Source of the DNA: Verrucomicrobium sp. BvORR034
GTDB lineage: Bacteria; Verrucomicrobiota; Verrucomicrobiia; Verrucomicrobiales; Verrucomicrobiaceae
DNA length: 64,000 nucleotides
Assembly: GCF_000739635.1 (NCBI RefSeq)
Contig: NZ_BATQ01000050.1
Coordinates: 1-64,000, forward strand
Direction of reading: 5' to 3'
Part shown: piece after piece, positions 36,819-44,139 of the stretch
Numbering within the stretch: the stretch's first letter is position 1
Layout of the letters: each line of letters opens with the position of its first letter
Translations under genes and position numbers: made by a program
The notes under the pieces: model-generated
The model's database searches: none
Told to the model about the DNA's origin: nothing
Seen by the model: the letters and a program-made list of their open reading frames with translations, nothing else

Positions 36819-37828
36819 GCGAGCGAAAACACCGCCGGGTGCCCTTCATCCATGACGTGGACGAACTTGTCCCTGCCAAGCTGTTTGGCGGAGGCCAGCA
36901 GCCGGATGGAGGGTTCAGCAATGGGCTCTCCGCCAAGAGGGAAGGTACCATAGTGCATCGGGATGAGGTGCTGGGCCCCCATCATGTCCATGGCTTCCAT
37001 GGCTTCCTCGGGGTTCATGTGCACAGGCCTTCCGCTGGGGGCCTGGTACGCACCAATCGGCATGAGCGCCACGTCGATCTCGGCCCGTTTTCCGATTTCC
37101 TTAAACCCATCGAACATCGAGCTGTCCCCGCAGTGGAAGATGGTCTGGCCGCTGCCCTCGATGAGATATCCCCCGAATTTCCGGTAGGTATCGTGGATGT
37201 AGCGGGCTCCCCAGTGTTTGGTGGGGGTGAAGGTCACCTTGAGATCGCCGAAGTCGTAGGAACCCCAGTAGTCCAGCTCGATGACTTTGCTGAATGCGCA
37301 GTTTTTCACCACGCTGCCCACCCCTTCAGGGACTACCACCGGCTGACCCGCGGCGATGGAGCGCAGGCTGGGAATGTGGAGGTGGTCAAAATGGGCGTGC
37401 GTGATGAGGACCAGATCGATGTACGGCAATGCCGGTGCCAGCAGGGTGGGGTGGCGCACTCTCTTCACCGGGCCGTGCCAGAGCGCCCAGTTCGGATCCA
37501 CGAGGATGTTCTTGCCCCCCATTTGCAGGAGGAATCCTGCATGCCCCAGCCAAGTCACTCCGGTTTCATTCTTCTCCAGATGCGTCACCAGTGAGGAACT
37601 GGCACTGGGTTGCCGTGGGGAAAGGAGGGTCGGAATGAGGATGTCGCTCAGGAACTGCAAGTTGCGTTGCTGCCAACCTTTGCTGGGGAGGAGACCCACC
37701 GTGTTTCCGTTCCCATTTCCGTTGGAACTGGTACCCCGGTCAATCTCACCCCTGCCAAACCGAAACCGCGGAAGCCAACGTTCGCGGGAGGACGGGTTGA
37801 CGGTTCTGAATCGGAGGTCGTGGAGCAT
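36815..37828 (-). CDS. MBL-fold hydrolase (NAPE-PLD/UlaG-like)
   Basis: A 337-residue metallo-beta-lactamase-fold protein from ATG 37828. The metal motif ITHAHFDHL is intact, as are HCGDSS and PMHYGTFPLGGEP, with the early GVTWLGHAGFLLQMGGKN segment. It resembles the N-acylphosphatidylethanolamine phospholipase D / L-ascorbate-6-phosphate lactonase branch; the true substrate is open. The frame runs up to 38062, overlapping the divergent cyclo-ligase gene, so the shorter form is preferred. Its stop overlaps the DHFR start. Confidence 0.82.
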   Translation of the reverse strand: MLHDLRFRTVNPSSRERWLPRFRFGRGEIDRGTSSNGNGNGNTVGLLPSKGWQQRNLQFLSDILIPTLLSPRQPSASSSLVTHLEKNETGVTWLGHAGFLLQMGGKNILVDPNWALWHGPVKRVRHPTLLAPALPYIDLVLITHAHFDHLHIPSLRSIAAGQPVVVPEGVGSVVKNCAFSKVIELDYWGSYDFGDLKVTFTPTKHWGARYIHDTYRKFGGYLIEGSGQTIFHCGDSSMFDGFKEIGKRAEIDVALMPIGAYQAPSGRPVHMNPEEAMEAMDMMGAQHLIPMHYGTFPLGGEPIAEPSIRLLASAKQLGRDKFVHVMDEGHPAVFSLA

Positions 37829-37933
37829 TGGCAGGGGATTGGACGCCAAAAGGCGTCCCTCGTTTGAAAAGTTTAGATTTCTGAGGAAAGATGACAAGAC
37901 AACACTGGACTCCGGGGACGCATTTTCTGTGCC

Positions 37934-38539
37934 GTGAAAGAAGAAACGATCCAGCAAACCAAGGGCGAACTCCGCCGACGAATGAAGGATACGCTTCGCG
38001 CCACCCGCGAGGAGGACCGGAGGCGGTGGTCTGACGCAGTGTATCAACACCTTACAACCCATGAATCGTGGGCGGATTCAGCAGGGGTGGTGGCGATTTT
38101 TGGTGGAATGAAGTACGAGCCGGAGATTTTGCGGCTCCTGCCTTGGTTGGCCAAGAGAGGGTATGCGGTGGCGCTCTTTGGCATTGAAGGGGAGACCATG
38201 GCTCCGTACCGCGTGCATGGGGTGGAGGACCTGATCGTGGGGCCTTTTGGCGTGTTGGAGCCCAGACTGTCTCCAGAGAGCGCCGTACGAGTTGAGGATC
38301 TGGGGACTGTTCTGGTACCAGGTCTGGCCTTCGGTGTCGACTTGGGCAGCCGCCTCGGACGAGGCAAGGGGTACTATGACCGGATCTTGGGGCATCCTGG
38401 GTTCCGCGGCAGTCCCGTGGGAGTGGCCTTTCAGATCCAACTTCTGGATTCAGTGCCCTGCGAGCAGCATGATATCCTGCTGCCCCGGATCGTCACGGAG
38501 GCAGGGTGGCACCTTCCCGCAGGACGAAAAGGTGCCTGA
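37934..38539 (+). CDS. 5-formyltetrahydrofolate cyclo-ligase
   Basis: A 201-residue enzyme that converts 5-formyl-THF to 5,10-methenyl-THF using ATP. Typical segments are KGELRRRMKDTLR near the start, the VLVPGLAFGVDLGSRLGRGK phosphate/substrate loop followed by GYYDR, and a late LLPRIVTEAG motif. GTG start. It is divergent from the MBL-fold/DHFR unit, giving a folate-related neighbourhood. It converges with apaG. Confidence 0.9.
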   Translation: MKEETIQQTKGELRRRMKDTLRATREEDRRRWSDAVYQHLTTHESWADSAGVVAIFGGMKYEPEILRLLPWLAKRGYAVALFGIEGETMAPYRVHGVEDLIVGPFGVLEPRLSPESAVRVEDLGTVLVPGLAFGVDLGSRLGRGKGYYDRILGHPGFRGSPVGVAFQIQLLDSVPCEQHDILLPRIVTEAGWHLPAGRKGA

Positions 38540-38556
38540 TCCCAGTAGCGAGGTTC

Positions 38557-38934
38557 TCAGGGGGGCGTCATTTCGAACTCCGGCACTCTTACGTACACGG
38601 GCTGTCCGTGGTCGGTCTGGCCAAAGAAAGTGCCTGAGGCGGTGCTGGGCTCCCGCACGACATGAAAGCTGTTGTAGCTGAAGGATTGGCCCGGGTCCAG
38701 GTGGGGCTTGTGTCCCACCACGCCCTCGCCTTCCACCACCAGCACTCCGCCGTGCAGGTCCGTCACGATCCACTTGCGGCCCACGATGGTGAGGGATTCG
38801 TCGGAGCCGTTGTGAATCGAAAGATGATAGGCAAAAGGGTGGGGCCGGTCCACCGGGGCGGTCAGCTCAGGCTGATACAACACCTGATCCACCGTCACCG
38901 TCAGCCCCGGCAATTCTACAAACGTCATCGACAT
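38557..38934 (-). CDS. apaG: ApaG-family protein
   Basis: A 125-residue ApaG/FBXO3-like beta-sandwich protein from ATG 38934 (or 38928). It shows FAYHLSIHNGSDESLTIVGR followed by KW, and VGHKPHLDPGQSFSYNSF, the family signatures. Bacterial ApaG is linked to cobalt/magnesium homeostasis and diadenosine-polyphosphate effects, with biochemical function uncertain. The open frame to 39093 is a non-conserved extension into the thiD upstream region. Confidence 0.88.
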   Translation of the reverse strand: MSMTFVELPGLTVTVDQVLYQPELTAPVDRPHPFAYHLSIHNGSDESLTIVGRKWIVTDLHGGVLVVEGEGVVGHKPHLDPGQSFSYNSFHVVREPSTASGTFFGQTDHGQPVYVRVPEFEMTPP

Positions 38935-39028
38935 GGTCGAAGATGTCACACACCGGGCAGGGAAGCAAAGGAACGAGTTCAAGTTGGCAACCGCTGCGGT
39001 CGAGACATGTTGAGCGTTTCCCCCCCCT

Positions 39029-39853
39029 ATGGCATCCTTTCTTCCCGTAGTTCTCACTATCGCTGGCTCCGACTGCTCGGGCGGTGCCGGCATTCAAGCC
39101 GATCTGAAGACCTTCACCGCGCTGGGGTGCTACGGCATGACCGCCATCACCAGTGTGGTTGCGGAGACACCGGCGGTGGTGGATTCCATCCAGCTCCTGG
39201 AGCCGGATATCATCGGGGCACAGATCCGCGTTCTGGCAGAGGGAATGCCCTTGGTCGCTGCCAAGACGGGCATGCTCGGGGGGCGCAGACAGATTGAGGC
39301 GGTGGTGGAGGCCTGGCAGCCAATGGCCCAAGCAGGAGTGCCCTTGGTGGTGGATCCGGTGATGGTGGCCACCAGTGGGGGGCGACTGCTCGAGCGCGAT
39401 GCGGAGGAAACTCTCATCGGCCGCCTGCTGCCGCTGGCCAGGGTCATCACGCCCAACTTGGACGAAGCCGCGGTATTGCTGGGAGCTGCCATCACTTCGA
39501 GGGAGGAGATGCTTTCTGCCGCGCAGACTTTGGCCAAAAAGCATGGTGCCGCCGTGCTTATGAAAGGCGGTCATCTGGCCGGGGCCTCAGCGCCAGATTT
39601 ACTGGTGGATGGCTCGCTCGTGCGTTGGTACGAAGGAGAGCGCATTTCCGGAGTCCATACGCATGGCACCGGTTGCACCTACTCCGCTGCCATCACCGCT
39701 GGTTTGGGGCGTGGACTTTCGCTGGAAGAAGCGGTCGCCCTGGGCAAACAGTTCGTGACCGCCGCCATCCGCCAACACTTCCGCTGGCAGCATGGCGGCG
39801 TCGAGATTGATGCCCTGAATCATGCCCCACCCGGGGCCGCCGCTGGGCAATAG
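39029..39853 (+). CDS. thiD: Hydroxymethylpyrimidine/phosphomethylpyrimidine kinase
   Basis: A 274-residue ThiD of the ribokinase fold, phosphorylating HMP and HMP-P in thiamine synthesis. Clear motifs are VVLTIAGSDCSGGAGIQADL near the N terminus, VVDPVMVATSGG, the ITPNLDEA segment and the anion-hole HTHGTGCTYSAAI. ATG start. I looked for a TPP riboswitch in the 95 bases upstream and saw none. Divergent from apaG. Confidence 0.95.
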   Translation: MASFLPVVLTIAGSDCSGGAGIQADLKTFTALGCYGMTAITSVVAETPAVVDSIQLLEPDIIGAQIRVLAEGMPLVAAKTGMLGGRRQIEAVVEAWQPMAQAGVPLVVDPVMVATSGGRLLERDAEETLIGRLLPLARVITPNLDEAAVLLGAAITSREEMLSAAQTLAKKHGAAVLMKGGHLAGASAPDLLVDGSLVRWYEGERISGVHTHGTGCTYSAAITAGLGRGLSLEEAVALGKQFVTAAIRQHFRWQHGGVEIDALNHAPPGAAAGQ

Positions 39854-39863
39854 CAGACATTCG

Positions 39864-40445
39864 TCAGTAAGGCTGCTCGTACCCGCCCTGGCTGGAGCCG
39901 CCGTAGGTGTCATAGCGGCCCTGATCATAGCCACCGCGGTCGAAACCACGATCCTCATAAACCTGGCGGTCCGTCTGGCGATAGGAGCCGGACGGCCGTT
40001 GCCACTCGCCGTAACCGCCCCCACCGCTGGCGCGGGAAAGCTGGGACTCGAAGTCACGCAGGCACTTGTCGAAGGACTGCCGGATGAACTCCTGCCTGTG
40101 CAGGATAATGCGCGGTCCTCCCACTCGTGCGTAGGAACGCGCCACTTCGGAGCCTTCGCGGGAGAGGGTGAGATGCGTGTCCGCATTCACGGGACCGTCA
40201 TCGACATCGAACTCCAACTGGTACTCGGCTGACCGATCACGCGTGGGCCGATATCCGGCGCGGATGAGGGTGTCCTCGATCTCCGGCATGAAGCGTACCT
40301 CGTTCTGACTCAATCCAGAAGGAATGAGAACCCGCGGCGCGGGACGTGGGCCGGGACCGGCATAGTCGGGAGTTTCGCAGGAAACCAGAGCAAGGGTGAG
40401 CGCGATGGCGCATGACAAAGGGCGGAGCAGGCGTTTTAGATTCAT
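39864..40445 (-). CDS. Putative lipoprotein of unknown function
   Basis: A 193-residue protein from ATG 40445, with a lipobox LVSC (Cys23) after a hydrophobic signal. The central domain (about 35-140: IPSGLSQNEVRFMPEIEDTL, YQLEFDVDDGP) recalls DUF4136-type lipoproteins. The C terminus is a Gly/Tyr/Gln/Asp-rich disordered tail (repeats such as GYDQGRYDTYGG). The frame opens at 40499 but the signal peptide begins at 40445. Location probably the outer membrane. Confidence 0.7.
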   Translation of the reverse strand: MNLKRLLRPLSCAIALTLALVSCETPDYAGPGPRPAPRVLIPSGLSQNEVRFMPEIEDTLIRAGYRPTRDRSAEYQLEFDVDDGPVNADTHLTLSREGSEVARSYARVGGPRIILHRQEFIRQSFDKCLRDFESQLSRASGGGGYGEWQRPSGSYRQTDRQVYEDRGFDRGGYDQGRYDTYGGSSQGGYEQPY

Positions 40446-40632
40446 CTCAGGCAGGAAGGCAGAGGTTTCTTGGCCAAATATCGGGGGGAAGGATGCCACC
40501 TTGTGACGTCGCTAAGTTGGCATGAATCATCCCATTCGGAAATGGTGAAAGTTAAGTATTCTGAATGAAGGCGAAGACGGACGGATTGCGGCTTTGCACC
40601 ATGGAGGGGGCTGTGCTACCGCCCCATGGGAC

Positions 40633-42153
40633 ATGGCACTCAATCGCATTTCGTTTCACCTCTTCTATCTGACCCTGGCCGGTGCCACTTTTACGATGGG
40701 ATGGCTTTTCCAGCGATCTCCGGGGCGCGGTCATCATGCATCCGAAGAGGTTGCGATCGAGGTTCCGAGTACCAGGAGAACGCAGGAGTCTCCCGTTGAC
40801 GCCCCTACTGCTGAGGAGTTGAGGGAGCGCAAGGCGCGCATGCGGGCGTTTCCAACTGTTGTGCAGCAACTGTCAGATCCCACGAGGGTGATTGATTCTC
40901 CTTATCGTGATGCGTTGATGATGGTCAAGTGTCGCGGGCATGCCGAAGATTTTGGGGAGGAGTTTCTGGCTGCCTTCATGTGCAAGGAGTCGGGCCAGCG
41001 CACCCAGGCTGCCAATCTTCGGCAGGGCGTGCGTGTGAAGCTGGAGCGGATGCCCATGAGTGAGGCACCGCTAGGGCTGAAGAATCTGGCCACCGCAGAT
41101 GACATTCTCAACTTCGACCTGCCTGTGTATTGGGTGAAGTCATTCAGCTCTGCGGAGCCGTTGCCGGACCGGTCGGCGAATCCCGGACGAACACAATTTG
41201 CAAACCGTCCCCTCAATTCGGTCATTAAGAGCCGACTAGACGTTCCGACAGGGCCCAGCTCGGCACCCATGTACTTTTACGGTGGGGATTGGGAGCTCTA
41301 CTCGGCAGGTGCGGAGCGTAAGCTGATCTCCCGTGATCGAGGAGGGGTCAGAAGCGCGGTGCGTGGGCTTAGCGAGAAACTTGCAGCTTTGGGAATCACC
41401 CTGGTCTTTGTGCCTGCGCCGCAATCCGCGAGCTTGTATCCGGATGTGGCGATGGGTTCTAACGATGGCCGGGAGTGCAAAGGGCGGCGCAGTGGAGAGT
41501 CCGTGGGAATGTTGTTGGAAGCCCTACGGCAGGACGGCGTGAAAGTGGTGGACTTGTACCAGCATTTCTCTCTTCATCGCTTTTACGTGCATGAAGGGCG
41601 GGAGTACCCTGCCTGGCTCAACAGCGACACGCATTGGAGTTCTTGGGCCGCAGCCGAGGCCGCTGGACAGATCGCCAAAACGATCCGCTCGGTTGTGGAA
41701 CTGCCTGAGGCCAAAATCTTGCCTCACGCCTTGCCGGTTACCTGGAAGCCCATCGAGTATGATGGGGATATTCGGCGCATGGATCTGGTCACAGCCTTGG
41801 GAGTGCAGATCCCACTCTGTCCGACGGTGACCTTGCAAGTCTCGGCAGTCACCCCAGAGGCTGAAGCACTGCTCAAGAGAGATGACCTGACCGCGCAGGT
41901 CCATCTGATGGGGGACTCCTTTGTGCAAACATGGGAGGAACTGCAGGCAGGATTTGCCACCCATCTGGCCCGTGAGCTGGGTCTCCCAGTGAGGACGGTG
42001 TGGTCGATGGAAGGCGCGCAACTGGGAGCTCCCCGACAGTGGGTGCAGACCTCCAAAGGGCTTCGTCCCAAAGTGCTGGTCTGGTTGGTGGCAGAGCGGG
42101 CGTTGACGAGTTCAAACTGGCAGGGTGGGGAACTGATCCAGCCGGGACAATAG
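40633..42153 (+). CDS. AlgJ/AlgX-like SGNH-fold membrane-anchored protein
   Basis: A 506-residue protein from ATG 40633, with one N-terminal anchor (ISFHLFYLTLAGATFTMGW) and a large periplasmic domain. The sequence has LNSDTHWSSWAAAEAA, the THW motif of alginate O-acetyltransferase AlgJ/AlgX, and HLMGDSFVQ, the nucleophile-Ser GDS motif of SGNH enzymes. It may O-acetylate a cell-surface polysaccharide. No MBOAT partner (AlgI) is next to it, so the acetyl donor path is unclear. The TTG-initiated extension at 40594 is disfavoured. Confidence 0.7.
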   Translation: MALNRISFHLFYLTLAGATFTMGWLFQRSPGRGHHASEEVAIEVPSTRRTQESPVDAPTAEELRERKARMRAFPTVVQQLSDPTRVIDSPYRDALMMVKCRGHAEDFGEEFLAAFMCKESGQRTQAANLRQGVRVKLERMPMSEAPLGLKNLATADDILNFDLPVYWVKSFSSAEPLPDRSANPGRTQFANRPLNSVIKSRLDVPTGPSSAPMYFYGGDWELYSAGAERKLISRDRGGVRSAVRGLSEKLAALGITLVFVPAPQSASLYPDVAMGSNDGRECKGRRSGESVGMLLEALRQDGVKVVDLYQHFSLHRFYVHEGREYPAWLNSDTHWSSWAAAEAAGQIAKTIRSVVELPEAKILPHALPVTWKPIEYDGDIRRMDLVTALGVQIPLCPTVTLQVSAVTPEAEALLKRDDLTAQVHLMGDSFVQTWEELQAGFATHLARELGLPVRTVWSMEGAQLGAPRQWVQTSKGLRPKVLVWLVAERALTSSNWQGGELIQPGQ

Positions 42154-42208
42154 GGGCGCCTGAGAAACTCGCTGCTGGCAGGCTGCACTCTGTTGCGTAT
42201 CATGGTGC

Positions 42209-43426
42209 ATGCTGATGTCCATGCGCCTGCCCTCAACTGCCCAGCTCCTGGTCTGCGGTGGCTTGTTTGTTGCTGCGAGTCCAATTCTCACGGCGGGGCC
42301 GCTGCTGGATCAGCTGCCGCAGAACGGGGTGCAGTCGGCGTTCCAGATCCTCCGTCGGGACTACATTCGTCGCGACGATCTCACATTTGAGGAGCTCAAT
42401 CGCGCCGCGTTGCAGGGCCTGCTGGAGCGCCTCGACTTTGGGGCTTCGCTCCAGCCTGTGGTGCAGCATGCCGTCCCCACAGAGCCTAATGTGCATTCGG
42501 AATTCCTGGCACCAGACGTGGCGTACCTTCGTCCCGATACCTTTGCTCCAGGTGAAGGTGCGCTGTTTGAGAAGGCCCTCGCTGGCTTGGTGGAAAAGCA
42601 GGCCAAACAACTGATCCTCGATCTCCGTTCAGCCACCACGGCCGGGGTCTTTGACGAGGCGGCGCTCATGCTTCAGTGCTTCCTCCCAGAAGGGCAGCTC
42701 ATGTTCAAGATGAAACAGATGGGCCGGAATGAGGCGGAGTTTTTCATTTCCAAACGGGCTCCCATCTGGACCCAAGAGGTGATTGTGCTGGTGGATGATG
42801 ATGCGTGTCCTGCGGCGGAAGCAGTGGCCGCGTGCCTGAAAGCAAAGGGCCAAACCATTCTGGTAGGCTCCAAAACCCGAGGTGCCATGGTGCGCTATAC
42901 CGATGTCCGCCTGGATGACGCGACCATGCTGCGCTACGCAAGCGCCGAGTTGTTGCTGCCCGACGATACTTCCACCTTCCGCAAGGGGCTGGAACCGCAC
43001 TACTTCTTGAAGGGATCCACTGAGGACAAGCGCAAAGTGTTCGCCGGTAGCCGGGGCAAATCCATGAAGCCGTTTGTCGTGGACCGCGTGCGTCCCCGAT
43101 TCAACGAGGCGGCGCTCGTCTCGGGTGGCAATCCCGAGGTGGATGCCTACGTTCGCAAGAGCCAGGGACAGCCTCTGCCGGGAGATGAAGGGCAGCTTCG
43201 TGAGGTGGTGGTGCAGCGTGCCCTGGATCTTGTTCGATCCAGCACGACGCTCTCGGGCTTTAAGTTGAAGTGGGAAATGGACACAGCTCCGGCCACTCCC
43301 CCGACCGATCAATCCAGTGCCGAGGACATCCCGAAGGCCGTTCCCGCGAAGCCGATAGTGCCATCTGCGCCCGCGATCCCCAGCCCGACTCCAAGTCCTG
43401 CCTCTTCTCAAACTCCCAGCCGATGA
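42209..43426 (+). CDS. S41-peptidase-like protein with lost catalytic dyad
   Basis: A 405-residue exported protein (signal peptide to about residue 29). Residues 130-235 follow the CtpA/Prc tail-specific protease core: QLILDLRSATTAG, then VIVLVDDDACPAAEAVAACL, then TILVGSKTRGA. In Prc the nucleophile lies in SASASE and the lysine 25 residues later; here those positions are Pro201 and Ala226. The protein should therefore be inactive as an S41 protease. No PDZ domain is visible, and the C terminus is Pro/Ala/Ser-rich. Its TGA overlaps the next ATG (43423-43426). Alternative starts are 42215 and 42221. Confidence 0.7.
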   Translation: MLMSMRLPSTAQLLVCGGLFVAASPILTAGPLLDQLPQNGVQSAFQILRRDYIRRDDLTFEELNRAALQGLLERLDFGASLQPVVQHAVPTEPNVHSEFLAPDVAYLRPDTFAPGEGALFEKALAGLVEKQAKQLILDLRSATTAGVFDEAALMLQCFLPEGQLMFKMKQMGRNEAEFFISKRAPIWTQEVIVLVDDDACPAAEAVAACLKAKGQTILVGSKTRGAMVRYTDVRLDDATMLRYASAELLLPDDTSTFRKGLEPHYFLKGSTEDKRKVFAGSRGKSMKPFVVDRVRPRFNEAALVSGGNPEVDAYVRKSQGQPLPGDEGQLREVVVQRALDLVRSSTTLSGFKLKWEMDTAPATPPTDQSSAEDIPKAVPAKPIVPSAPAIPSPTPSPASSQTPSR

Positions 43427-43677
43427 GTGACATCCGCCTGCTTGCACCCGTGACCATTCGCGAGGTTCTTACCCACCGCACCTACCGCGCCACCCTGCCC
43501 AACGGCAAGGAGATCATCGCCTACGCGCAGGGGCTGGACGGCATTCCGCCATTGAACTCAGGCGACCACTATCATGTGCTGCTCTCGCTCTGCGATTTTG
43601 ATGAGGGGCGGTTGATTCCCGAGGATATGAAGGACGTGCAGGTGAGTCATCCGGTGATCCCGGCTTGGAGGCGGTAG
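43423..43677 (+). CDS. IF-1-like S1/OB-fold protein
   Basis: An 84-residue protein whose core RATLPNGKEIIAYAQG matches the RVELENGHEVLAHISG strand pair of initiation factor IF-1. Its later NSGDHYHVLLSLCDFDEGRL parallels the GDKVTVELSPYDLTKGRI part. The start ATG overlaps the stop of the S41-like gene (ATGA), so it escapes many gene callers that avoid overlaps. It may be a divergent infA paralogue binding RNA or the ribosome; the housekeeping infA is not in this window. Confidence 0.75.
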   Translation: MSDIRLLAPVTIREVLTHRTYRATLPNGKEIIAYAQGLDGIPPLNSGDHYHVLLSLCDFDEGRLIPEDMKDVQVSHPVIPAWRR

Positions 43678-43680
43678 GCG

Positions 43681-43739
43681 TCAGTGCGTCAGTGCGTCAG
43701 TGCGTCAGTGCGTCAGTGCGTCAGTGCGTCAGTGCGTCA
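43681..43739. repeat. Octamer tandem array, TCAGTGCG x7
   Basis: Seven perfect copies of TCAGTGCG plus TCA, directly after the stop of the IF-1-like gene (43677). Low-complexity DNA of this kind can vary in copy number by slippage. No open frame uses it sensibly. Confidence 0.95.
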
Positions 43740-43757
43740 ATTTGCGGGTTATCTCAT

Positions 43758-44023
43758 GAACCCGGAGGGTTCGCCGTGCGTAGCCATGGGTCGGCCGAGT
43801 GGAGCGAGGGCTACCCATGGAAGGTGAACAAGGTGTTGCTACCGCGGAGCGGTAGGCCTATGGCGGCCAAAGTCTGAGTGGGTGGTGTGGCGAGATTTCG
43901 TGAGGGGTTCGCGGCACGATGGGCCTACCGCTCCGCGGTAGAGTTCTTCATCTTGCTGGTCCATGGGTTGCACTCGCTACGCTCGCTTCACCCATGGCCA
44001 CTCATGGTGAACCCTCCGGGTTC
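43758..44023. repeat. Mirror-symmetric array of six hairpins
   Basis: Two inverted arms of three hairpins each. Left arm: GAACCC-GGA-GGGTTC (43758-43772), CCATGGG..CCCATGG (43784-43820), CTACCGC-GGA-GCGGTAG (43839-43855). Right arm, reversed order: CTACCGC-TCC-GCGGTAG (43925-43941), CCATGGG..CCCATGG (43961-43997), GAACCC-TCC-GGGTTC (44009-44023). It lies in the 462-base gap between two convergent transcription units, so a termination or mRNA 3'-end role is plausible. No gene is supported here. Confidence 0.85.
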
Positions 44024-44139
44024 GAGGTGAATTGGGGGCCAGCGGGTTCTTGAGAGTGGCTGCGTGCAAGGCCCAAAAAAACCACTGCCAGGGGTTCTGG
44101 CAGCGGTGTGGATTGACGGAATTGTCCGTGAGTCTGGCG

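Noticed and set aside
38935-39028. A TPP riboswitch ahead of thiD
   Set aside because: The 94-base region lacks the CTGAGA core and the paired arms expected for a TPP aptamer.
43681-43739. A CRISPR array
   Set aside because: The repeat unit is only 8 bases with no spacers between copies, and no cas genes are present.
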